Positions 1 through 7,002 of a stretch of DNA of 11,402 bases are shown here, piece by piece (the first letter of the stretch is position 1; the number at the start of each line of letters is the position of its first letter). The DNA is from Candidatus Eiseniibacteriota bacterium. Lineage in GTDB: Bacteria > Eisenbacteria > RBG-16-71-46. Both the position numbers and the translations under genes were made by a program. Under the pieces are notes generated by a model. It searched no databases. It had not been told where the DNA came from and saw only the letters and a program-made list of their open reading frames with translations. Where the stretch lies: the NCBI GenBank assembly GCA_005893185.1, contig VBOS01000156.1:1-11402 (forward strand), written 5' to 3'.

Positions 1-357
1 CTGGCTCGAGAGGAACGGATGCTTCAGGTAGAGGCTGGCCCGGCCGCGCACACGCCGCATGACGTCGTGGTCGGGGCGCTCGGCGGTTCGCTCTCCGGCC
101 GCGGGCAGATAGGGTTCGGGCAGCTCGTCGAAGCTGCAGTGCGGCTGCCGCATGCCGATGATCTTCGCCAGCCGGTGGGCGAGCTGGCTCTGAAGGGCGG
201 ATGCGACCTCCGCCGGGCCGACGCTTCCCAGGGTCCGCAGCACCTCCCCGATCGGGCGGCCGGTTTCCTCCTGGACCTGCAGTGCGTCTTCCTTCTGCGT
301 GAGCGTGATGCAGCCGCGCTTCATCAGCGCGTCGCACAGCCGGTGGTTCCGTTCGCA
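1..357 (-). CDS. MshEN/DUF4388-like domain protein, partial at both ends
   Basis: The minus strand is open across this stretch and reads as real protein from about base 354 down to base 1, where it leaves the window. It begins ERNHRLCDALMKRG, continues with a helical repeat containing QEETGRPIGEVLRTLG, and then LAHRLAKIIGM. This 'new-or-late subunit, poor at X, T/S-GRxxGExLxxLG' pattern is typical of the MshEN (type II secretion ATPase N-terminal) and DUF4388/PATAN-type helical domains, which act in regulatory or c-di-GMP-linked proteins. Above base 357 the frame stays open but reads only as antisense of the kinase fragment, so the N-terminus looks cut off at the junction. An internal ATG at 324-322 lacks a ribosome binding site. 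The family assignment comes from motif resemblance only. The overlapping + strand frame has no kinase motifs here. Confidence 0.5.
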
Positions 358-370
358 CGCATCGTCGACG
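340..370. other. Strand-switch junction between two truncated genes
   Basis: Within about ten bases, convincing coding sense moves from the minus strand (MshEN-like domain, left) to the plus strand (kinase tail, right). Both proteins are cut at their N-terminal side here. No insertion-sequence ends, target duplication or long inverted repeat is visible. There is only a short GTCGAC palindrome and a weak GCAC/GTGC pair. It may be an inversion or deletion breakpoint, or a chimeric join made during assembly. Confidence 0.5.
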
Positions 371-555
371 GTGTGCTGCTCGTGGTGAAGGAGCGGGGGG
401 CGGAGATCGCGACCGTGCGGCGCGCCGTCGACGAGCTCAAGAGGTCGGGTGGCAACGTGATCGGCATCGTGCTCAATCGCGACCACGAGAGCCGCGAGGC
501 CACGCTGTCGCCCGACGACGAGTCGTGGCTGGCCGCCGAGGACCTCGCGCCATGA
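358..555 (+). pseudogene. BY-kinase (Wzc/CpsD-type) C-terminal fragment
   Basis: This is the tail of a bacterial tyrosine kinase that controls exopolysaccharide chain length at the inner membrane. The visible part starts RIVDGVLLVVKERG, followed by a helix (TVRRAVDELKRSGGN) and the strand VIGIVLNRDHES. This matches the last strand-helix-strand of the CpsD/CapB kinase fold. The Walker A, Walker A' and Walker B motifs should lie upstream but are absent: the bases before 355 code on the opposite strand. No C-terminal tyrosine cluster is seen. The TGA at 553-555 overlaps the ATG of the next gene at 552-554 (ATGA), which argues that this fragment was the upstream member of the same operon. As it stands it cannot be a working kinase. 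Confidence 0.7.
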
Positions 556-2975
556 AGCGCGCAGCCGACGTCGCGCTCGCGGTCCTTGGGCTCGCCCTGA
601 CCTGGCCTGCCTTCCTGCTCGCGGCACTCGCGATCCGGCTCGACAGCGCGGGCCCCGTGCTGTTCACGCAGGAGCGCGTGGGCCGGAACTTCTCGCGTTT
701 CCGCATCCTCAAGTTCCGGACCATGCGCGTGGACGCCGAGCGCAACGGCCCGGGCGTGACGCCGCTCGGCGACCCGCGGGTCACCCGCGTGGGACGCTTC
801 CTGCGCGCGAGCAAGCTGGACGAGCTGCCGCAGCTCTGGAACGTGCTGCGCGGAGACATGAGCCTGGTCGGCCCGCGCCCGGAGCTGCCGCGCTTCGTGC
901 GCATCTATGTGAAGGAGTTCCGCGAGATCCTGAAGGTGCGCCCCGGGATCACGGACCCGGCATCGATCGCCTACCGCGCGGAGTCCGCGCTGCTGGCGGG
1001 TGTCGCGGATCCCGAAGCCGAGTACGTCCGCTCCGTGCTGCCGGCCAAGATCCGGCTGGCGCGGCTCTACGTGCAGCGCGCCTCATGGATGTACGATCTC
1101 CGGCTCGTTCTCCAGACCCTGCTCTTGCTGGCGTACCCTTCGGGGCTCGTCGATCGGCTCATCCAGGGCCTGGGACGCCGTCACGCGCTCTTCGCCATGC
1201 TGATCCAGGCAGGCCTGGCGGCGCTCGCATGCGTTGCCGCGCTCGTCGTCCGTTTCGACGGCGCGCCCCCGTCCGACGTGTGCCGGCGCGTCCTCTTGCT
1301 CCTTCCGGCGCTGGTCGCGATCCGGGCGTTCTGGATCTGGCGATTCCGCCTCCACCGCGACGTGTGGCGGTACTTCGGGCCGCGCGAGATGGGCGCGATC
1401 GTGTGCGCGACGGCGCTCGGATCGGTCACATTCGCCCCGTTCCTGGCCTGGATGCAGGCCGCCCCGCCCCTTCCGGTCTCGATCGTGATCCTGGACGGGC
1501 TGCTGTGCGTTGTGGCGTTGGCCGGTGTGCGCGCCGCGCGCGGATTGCACGAGCGGCTTCGCACCCAGCCTGCGGTTCCCCGCACCGTTCTGCTGGTGGG
1601 AAGCGGCGATTCCGCCGAGCGCTTCCTGCTCGACCGCACGGGGCCCGGAGGCCGCGAATGTCGGATCGTCGGGCTGGTCTCGGATCGCGCGACCCCCCGC
1701 GGGCTCCTGATCCACGAGGTCCCGATCGTCGGGTCCATCGACGAGCTGGACCGGATCCTGCCTTCGCTCGCGCCGGACGAGATCGTGGTGCTCGCATCCT
1801 CCCTCCCCGCGGCACGCCGCAGCGAAGTGATCCACGCCTGCCGTGCCGCGGGCCGTCCGGTGAAGGTCGTGCCGGACCTCGACGACATCCTGCGTCGCGA
1901 CCTGTCGGTGCTGAGGCTGTCGCAGCCCGAGGCCGAGGACATCCTCTTCCGTCAGCCGGTGCCCGTGGACCTCGCCCGGGTCGCGTCGTGCTTTCGCGGC
2001 AGGCGCGTGATGGTCACCGGCGCGGGCGGGTCGATCGGCTCCGAGATCTGCCGCCAGATCGCCGCCTGCTCTCCCGAACGGCTCGTGATGTTCGAGATCC
2101 ATGAGGAGAGCCTGTACAACATCGAGCGCGAGGTGCGGGGCCTCCATCCGCGCACCGACGTTCACGCCCGGGTCGGCGACGTCCGCGACGCGGCACGGTT
2201 GCGCGATGTGCTGGAGACGACGCGGCCGGAGTTCGTGTTCCACGCCGCCGCCTACAAGCACGTCCCGATGATGGAGCACAACGCCCGCGAGGCCTACAAC
2301 TCGACCTTCGTGCTGGTCTCGACCGACAAGGCGGTGGAGCCGGCGTGCGTAATGGGGGCGTCGAAGCGCATGGCGGAGCTGGCGGTGCGGGAGCTGGCGG
2401 CCCGTTCGGCCACGCGTTTCCTGACGGTACGGTTCGGCAACGTGCTGGAGAGCAGCGGGAGCGTGATTCCGCTCTTCCGCGAGCAGATCGAACGCGGTGG
2501 CCCGGTCACGGTGACGCACCGCGACATGACGCGCTGGTTCATGACGGTCGCCGAGGCCGTTCACCTCATCCTCCAGGCGGCGAACATGGGGTGCGGAGGA
2601 GAAGTGTTCGTCCTCGACATGGGCAAGCCGGTGCGGATCCTGGACGTGGCGTGCGCGCTGATCCGCCTGTACGGCCTCCGGCCCGGCGTGGACATGCCGA
2701 TCGCGTTCACCGGCCTGCGTCCGGGCGAGCGCCTGTTCGAGCGGCTCTTCAACCCTCACGAGCGGGTGTGGCGGACGGCGCACGCACGGATCCTCAAGGC
2801 CGTTGAAGCGAGCCGGAACGGCGCGGGGAAGGCGCAGCGCGCGCACGAGCTGAGCAGGCTGATGAGCTTCTTCCCCGATCCGTCAGCCAGCCGCATCGAC
2901 CCGGCGGATGGTCTCGATGGCGCAGATGGCGCGGCGCGGCCGGCGCCGGCCGCGCGGGTGACGATCTATGCCTGA
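552..2975 (+). CDS. Fused initiating sugar transferase and CapD/FlaA1-type nucleotide-sugar dehydratase
   Basis: An 807-residue membrane protein joins two enzymes usually encoded separately. Residues 1-190 are a bacterial sugar transferase (PF02397): one N-terminal membrane helix, then FRILKFRTM, KLDELPQLWNVLRGDMSLVG, PRPELPR and RPGITDPASI. It would transfer a sugar-1-phosphate to undecaprenyl phosphate. From about residue 216 comes a CapD/WbpM/PglF-like protein: several membrane helices (RFDG at 234-237), a Rossmann domain starting VLLVGSGDS near 346, and a C-terminal SDR domain with TGAGGSIGSE (489-498), YKHVP (568-572), STDKAV (590-595) and MxxxK (M601, K605), the Met-for-Tyr pattern of UDP-sugar 4,6-dehydratases. 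Between AREA and STDKAV only 8 residues remain where the family has about 26, so the NNVxGT helix is missing. ATG 552 is preferred over ATG 525 because it starts at the transferase motif (MKRAAD) and overlaps the previous stop by 4 bases. Confidence 0.88.
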   Translation: MKRAADVALAVLGLALTWPAFLLAALAIRLDSAGPVLFTQERVGRNFSRFRILKFRTMRVDAERNGPGVTPLGDPRVTRVGRFLRASKLDELPQLWNVLRGDMSLVGPRPELPRFVRIYVKEFREILKVRPGITDPASIAYRAESALLAGVADPEAEYVRSVLPAKIRLARLYVQRASWMYDLRLVLQTLLLLAYPSGLVDRLIQGLGRRHALFAMLIQAGLAALACVAALVVRFDGAPPSDVCRRVLLLLPALVAIRAFWIWRFRLHRDVWRYFGPREMGAIVCATALGSVTFAPFLAWMQAAPPLPVSIVILDGLLCVVALAGVRAARGLHERLRTQPAVPRTVLLVGSGDSAERFLLDRTGPGGRECRIVGLVSDRATPRGLLIHEVPIVGSIDELDRILPSLAPDEIVVLASSLPAARRSEVIHACRAAGRPVKVVPDLDDILRRDLSVLRLSQPEAEDILFRQPVPVDLARVASCFRGRRVMVTGAGGSIGSEICRQIAACSPERLVMFEIHEESLYNIEREVRGLHPRTDVHARVGDVRDAARLRDVLETTRPEFVFHAAAYKHVPMMEHNAREAYNSTFVLVSTDKAVEPACVMGASKRMAELAVRELAARSATRFLTVRFGNVLESSGSVIPLFREQIERGGPVTVTHRDMTRWFMTVAEAVHLILQAANMGCGGEVFVLDMGKPVRILDVACALIRLYGLRPGVDMPIAFTGLRPGERLFERLFNPHERVWRTAHARILKAVEASRNGAGKAQRAHELSRLMSFFPDPSASRIDPADGLDGADGAARPAPAARVTIYA

Positions 2976-4359
2976 TCGGCGCGTGACCGCAGAACGCTGG
3001 CTGGAGCAGGCGCGAGCCCGCGAGGGCGAGCCGTTCGGGGGGCGGGGGTGGGACCTCTATCTCGTGGCGGCGGCTATGCTCCTCCCGTTCGCGCGGCCGG
3101 CGGGGCCGGGCGGCCTCTCGGTCCTCGACGTGCTGAACGCAGTTGCGCTTGCGGTCTTCCTCGGCGCCGCCCTGCGGCGGAGGGCGCATGTGCGCTTCCT
3201 GTTCGCCCTGCCGATGCTCGTGATCTTCACGCGCTCGCTGCTCGCGGTCACCAACGCGGTCTCGGTCTCGGCGAGCTGCGTGAGCATGCTCGTCGACGCA
3301 TATCTCTACCTGTGGTTCGTGATCCTGGTCGCTCTGCTCAGCCGGCGCGGAGACCTCGCGGGCGTGCGCGTGGCGTGGCTGGCCGCGGCATCTGCGGTCG
3401 CGCTCGGCTCGCTGGCGGCGGCGTTCGCCGCTCGCCAGCTCTCCCTGTGGAATCTGCTCACAGCCCGCGGCCCGCGGCTCTCCGGTGCGTTTCCCAACGC
3501 GAACATGTTCGCCGACTACCTCGTGTTCAGTGTGTTCATCGCGCTCGGTCTCATCGGGCGCGTGCGCGCGGGAATCCTGCTGGCTTCGCTCGGGCTGTTG
3601 GGGCTCGCGCTCCTCTCCACCAAGTCGAACGGCGGCATGGTGTCGCTGTCGGCCGGGCTCGCCGTGTGGTTCCCGGCCCGCGCATGGTACGGCGGGCTCG
3701 AGGGCTCCCGCCTAGCCGGCCGGGTGGCGCTCGCGCTCGCCCCGCTCCTGCTCGCGGGCCTCTTGATCTCGGAATCGGGCCCGGGGAGCAGCCTGGTGCG
3801 CCGGGTCCAGGAGCACAGCTTCCTCGCGCGCATCTCCCACAGCTCGGAGAGCCGCCGGGACATCTGGCGTCCCCTGGAGCGGAGCTACGTCAAGTCTCCG
3901 CTCGGGCTGGGCCCGGGGAACAGCGCGTTCCAGAAGGTGGAGATCGGCGAGCGCGAGCGCCCCGACTCGTTCCTGTCCAAGGAGGCGCACAACGACTACC
4001 TGGCCTACGCGGTGGAGCGCGGGCCGATCGCGCTGCTCGCGATGCTGGCGTGGACCGGGCAGGTGTTCGGGATGGCGCTCGCGGCCCGCGTGCGGCCGGG
4101 CCGGCAACCGGCCGACGCACGTCGCGACGCCGCGCTCCTCGCGTCCTTCCTCGGCGCCCTGGTCGCGACCTCCTTGCATTCGATGGTGATCGAGAAGCTC
4201 CACTTCCGCCACGTCTGGCTGTTCCTGGGGCTGGTCTGCGCCGTGACCGGAAGTGTCGCCGCGCGGGAAACGGCCGCGGCTCGCCCGGTTCCCTTGCCGC
4301 GCCCAGGAGCCGCGACGCGGCTCGGCGCGCCGGCGGTTGCGATGAGGGGGCGGCCGTGA
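2968..4359 (+). CDS. O-antigen ligase/polymerase family (Wzy-like) membrane protein
   Basis: This 463-residue polytopic inner-membrane protein has about ten or more hydrophobic segments, beginning with DLYLVAAAMLLPFA. It resembles the Wzy_C/O-antigen ligase family (PF04932), which polymerises undecaprenyl-linked repeat units or ligates glycans in the periplasm. The characteristic large periplasmic loop lies after a run of helices (about residues 268-345). It includes SRRDIWRPL and ends in KEAHNDYLAYAVERG, with H341 in the family's typical HNxYL...E.G motif. The length is normal and no lesion is seen. The start ATG overlaps the upstream stop by 8 bases (ATGCCTGA), and its own TGA overlaps the next GTG by 4, consistent with translational coupling. 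Polymerase is favoured over ligase because of the Wzx/initiating-transferase neighbours, but sequence alone does not separate the two roles. Confidence 0.85.
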   Translation: MPDRRVTAERWLEQARAREGEPFGGRGWDLYLVAAAMLLPFARPAGPGGLSVLDVLNAVALAVFLGAALRRRAHVRFLFALPMLVIFTRSLLAVTNAVSVSASCVSMLVDAYLYLWFVILVALLSRRGDLAGVRVAWLAAASAVALGSLAAAFAARQLSLWNLLTARGPRLSGAFPNANMFADYLVFSVFIALGLIGRVRAGILLASLGLLGLALLSTKSNGGMVSLSAGLAVWFPARAWYGGLEGSRLAGRVALALAPLLLAGLLISESGPGSSLVRRVQEHSFLARISHSSESRRDIWRPLERSYVKSPLGLGPGNSAFQKVEIGERERPDSFLSKEAHNDYLAYAVERGPIALLAMLAWTGQVFGMALAARVRPGRQPADARRDAALLASFLGALVATSLHSMVIEKLHFRHVWLFLGLVCAVTGSVAARETAAARPVPLPRPGAATRLGAPAVAMRGRP

Positions 4360-5500
4360 CAACCGCGCATGCCGCCGTAGGCCGCGACGCCGGACGATCG
4401 TTCCGGATCGTGGACATCATCAACGTCAGCTCGTCCGCCGACCGGCTGCTCAAGGCGCGCGTGCTCGCGATGCGGGCGAGCGGCTTCGACAACCGCATCG
4501 TGTGCGCGGACGGCCCCTACGTCGCGGCGCTCCGCGAGGCCGGCATCCCGGTGCACACCGTGCACCTCCCGCGCCGGCTCTCTCCGTTCCGGCTGCTGAT
4601 CTCGCTGGTCGAGATCGCAACGTACCTGCGGAGGGAGCGCGTGGACCTGGTCCACACCCACTGCTCGGTGCCGGGTGCCGTGGGCCGAGCTGCGGCATGG
4701 CTGGCCCGGGTGCCGGTCGTGATCCACACCGTCCATGGGTTCCACTTCCACGCCCGCACGCCGTGGCCGAAGCGCCTGCCCGCTGTGCTGGCGGAGCGCC
4801 TGGCCGGCCTTTTGACCGACACGCTCCTGACCCAGAACCGGAGCGACCTCGGGCTGGCGGAGCACTTCGGCATCGGCCCGCGCGGGCGGCGGCGCTGGGT
4901 CGGCAACGGCATCGAAATCGGCCGCTTCCGGCTCGCGGCCCGGCCGGCGCGGGCCGATGCGCCGTGCGCCTGCTCAAGTCGCGCGGCGAGAGCTTCCGCG
5001 TGCTCCTCGTGGGGGACGGCGCGCTGCGGTCGTCGTACCAGGCGGAGTGCGAGCGGCTCGAGATCGCCGACCGCATCGAGTTCCTCGGCTACCGGGACGA
5101 CATCCCCGAGCTGCTCGCCAAGAGCGACATCGCCGTGCTGACCTCGCTCAAGGAGGGCATGCCGCGGGCGGTGCTGGAGGCGATGGCGACCGGCCTGCCG
5201 GTGGTCGCGACCCGCGTCCCGGGGACGAGCGAGGCGGTGCACCACGGCGAGACCGGCCTGACCGTGGCGCCGGGAGACGTCGACGGTCTGGCCGCATCGC
5301 TCGCGCTCCTGATCGGGGACGCAGAGCTGCGCCGCGCGATGGGAGCGCGCGGTCACGCGGTGGCTGTGCGCAGCTACGACGAGCGCGCCGTCATCGGCAC
5401 CCTGCGCTCGATCTACCGCGAGCGGCTCTCGGAGGTGGTGCGCTCTCGCGCCCCGCGGCGCGGCCCGAACCTGTCCGCGGCCATTCCCGATGCGCTGGCC
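4356..5500 (+). pseudogene. GT4-family glycosyltransferase, frameshifted with missing donor-site segment
   Basis: This is a GT-B fold family 4 glycosyltransferase that would extend the lipid-linked repeat unit in the cytoplasm. It starts at GTG 4356, overlapping the Wzy stop (GTGA). The N-terminal half reads FRIVDIINVSSSADRLLKAR, VDLVHTHCSVPGA, VVIHTVHGFHFHARTPW and WVGNGIEIGRF up to about base 4961. The sense then moves to the +2 frame (VRLLKSRGESFRVLLVGDG), continuing with FLGYRDDIPELLAKSDI and the E-x7-E motif (Glu codons at 5153 and 5177). Between NGIEIGRF and LLVGDG the family normally has about 20-30 more residues, including the VGRLxxxKG strand and loop whose Arg and Lys hold the donor diphosphate. 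That segment is absent. Restoring frame needs 3n+1 bases, so this is a deletion, not a simple slip. Read as it stands, translation from 4356 ends at 5141. The boundary with the flippase (5500) is approximate because no stop separates them. Confidence 0.75.
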
Positions 5501-6988
5501 GTGGAGGGGAATGGCCCCGAGCACGCTGTGCGCATCGGGCGGAACATCGCGCTGCGGCTCGCCTCCCAGGCGATCAGCGCGCTCGTGAACGTGGCGGCCA
5601 TGGTCCTGCTTGGCCGGACGCTCACGGCCCGGGGCTACGGAGAGTACGCGTTCTACTACGCCCTCATCCCGCTCGTCGCAGCGGTCGGCGACGCAGGCGT
5701 GGGCCTCATCGTCACGCGCGAGATCGCGCGCGACCGCCGGGCCGGGCCCCGGCTCCTGGGCGACGCGATCCTGATCAAGGCCGCGGTCTCGGGCCTGATC
5801 CTGACCGTGGTGGTCGCGACCGCTTGGCCGCTCCTGCCCCCGGCGCGCGCGGCGCTCGTCACGCTGCTGGCCGCGATCGCGCTGATCGATCTCGGTCAGG
5901 ACCCGTCGGTCTGGACCCTGCGCGCCCACGAGCGGCTCGACCTCGAGGCGCTGCTGCTGGTGGTGAGCCAGGTCGTGTGGTTCCTCCTGCTCGCGGCCGG
6001 CGCGTGGCTCAGGGCCGGGCTCTTCGCACTCCTCCTCGCGGCGGCGGTCGCGTTCGCGATCCGCCTGGCCCTGGGCGCCGTGATCGTCGCCCGCCGGTTC
6101 CACCGGCCGGAGTTCCGCCCCGAGCCCGAACGCATGCGCCGCCTCGTGGCCGAAGGCCTCCCGTTCGGCGCCGCGATGGCGGCATCGGTTCTCTACGGGC
6201 GGATCGGCCTCCTGATGCTGGCCGCGTTCTCGAGCCCCGTCGACGTCGCGTGCTTCAACGTCGGCTACCTGCTGTCGCAGCCCTTCGGCTTCATCGCATC
6301 GGCGGTGACGCTCGGCGCGTTCCCCGCGCTCGCGCGCCGCGCGCAACGCGAAGCGGCTGCGACCGGCCGGGCGCTCAGGCGCACGCTGCGCTACCTGGTG
6401 CTGGCGGCGTTCCCGCTCTCGGTCGGCCTCGTGGTGCTGGCCAGGCCGCTGATCGACGTGCTGTTCCGCGGCCACGGCTTCGAACGTGCGCCGCTTGCGC
6501 TGATCGTGCTCGGCCCCGTGCTCACCCCGATCTTCCTGAACCTCGCCGCGCGCTACGTGCTGGCCGCCCTCGACCGGCAGGAGCGCTACCTGCGGGGCGT
6601 GATCGCTGGCCTCGTGACCAACGCCGCATTCGGCGCGTTTCTGATCCCGCGCTTCGGCTTCATGGGCGCCTGCCTCGCCTACGCGGCGGCGGAGCTCGCG
6701 ATCGCGGCCGTGTGCATGCGGGCGCTGTCGCCCTACGTCCGGCTGGCGGAGCTCGCGCGCGACGCTGCGCGGCCGCTCGTCGCCGCCGCTGGCATGGCGG
6801 CCGCCATGCTCGCGGTGCGGGCCGCGCCGTGGCCGCTGGCCGCGGCGCTGGGATGCGCCACGTATGCAGCCCTGCTGCGGTTCCTCGGCGCGCTGCCCGA
6901 CGGCGAGATCCGGATCCTGCAGCGGATCCCGGCGTCGCTGCCGCTGCCGCTGCCGGCCGCGCTGCGGCGGACCGGATCCGGCGGGTGA
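5501..6988 (+). CDS. Wzx-type polysaccharide flippase (MOP superfamily)
   Basis: This is an approximately 495-residue polytopic membrane protein with about 12-14 hydrophobic segments. It begins after a basic stretch (IGRNIALRLASQAIS) with the first helix and the signature LGRTLTARGYGEYAFYY, then GDAGVGLIVTREIARDR. This is the N-terminal pattern of Wzx/RfbX-like flippases, which move undecaprenyl-linked repeat units across the inner membrane. It ends with a short Leu-Pro repeat (LPLPLPA) before TGA 6986-6988. The frame is continuous with the C-terminal half of the upstream glycosyltransferase, with no stop between them. It is therefore either the second half of a fused protein or uses an internal start. 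GTG 5501 and GTG 5528 are candidates and neither has a well-placed ribosome binding site. The product is sure; the start is not. Confidence 0.78.
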   Translation: MEGNGPEHAVRIGRNIALRLASQAISALVNVAAMVLLGRTLTARGYGEYAFYYALIPLVAAVGDAGVGLIVTREIARDRRAGPRLLGDAILIKAAVSGLILTVVVATAWPLLPPARAALVTLLAAIALIDLGQDPSVWTLRAHERLDLEALLLVVSQVVWFLLLAAGAWLRAGLFALLLAAAVAFAIRLALGAVIVARRFHRPEFRPEPERMRRLVAEGLPFGAAMAASVLYGRIGLLMLAAFSSPVDVACFNVGYLLSQPFGFIASAVTLGAFPALARRAQREAAATGRALRRTLRYLVLAAFPLSVGLVVLARPLIDVLFRGHGFERAPLALIVLGPVLTPIFLNLAARYVLAALDRQERYLRGVIAGLVTNAAFGAFLIPRFGFMGACLAYAAAELAIAAVCMRALSPYVRLAELARDAARPLVAAAGMAAAMLAVRAAPWPLAAALGCATYAALLRFLGALPDGEIRILQRIPASLPLPLPAALRRTGSGG

Positions 6989-6995
6989 GAGGGAG
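6988..6995 (+). promoter_or_regulatory. Ribosome binding site of the RtcB-like gene
   Basis: The purine-rich stretch AGAGGGAG lies about 7 bases before ATG 7003 and immediately after the flippase stop. It supports the 7003 start. The 14-base gap leaves no room for a separate promoter, so the gene probably shares the upstream transcript. Confidence 0.55.
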
Positions 6996-7002
6996 ACGCG
7001 CG

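Noticed and set aside
19..357. Plus-strand open frame upstream of the kinase tail
   Set aside because: It has no kinase or other family motif, and the opposite strand gives a convincing helical-domain protein. Only the part after about 358 is real on this strand.
351..376. Hairpin or transposon end at the junction
   Set aside because: There is only a 6-base GTCGAC palindrome and a 4-base GCAC/GTGC pair. No terminal repeats or target duplication are seen.
525..551. Upstream ATG for the sugar transferase gene
   Set aside because: It would overlap the kinase frame by 31 bases and add a non-conserved MAGRRGPRA extension. ATG 552 begins at the family's usual start with an ATGA overlap.
1083..2846. 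587-codon minus-strand open frame
   Set aside because: It is antisense to the fused transferase-dehydratase, has shadow-like composition and shows no domains.
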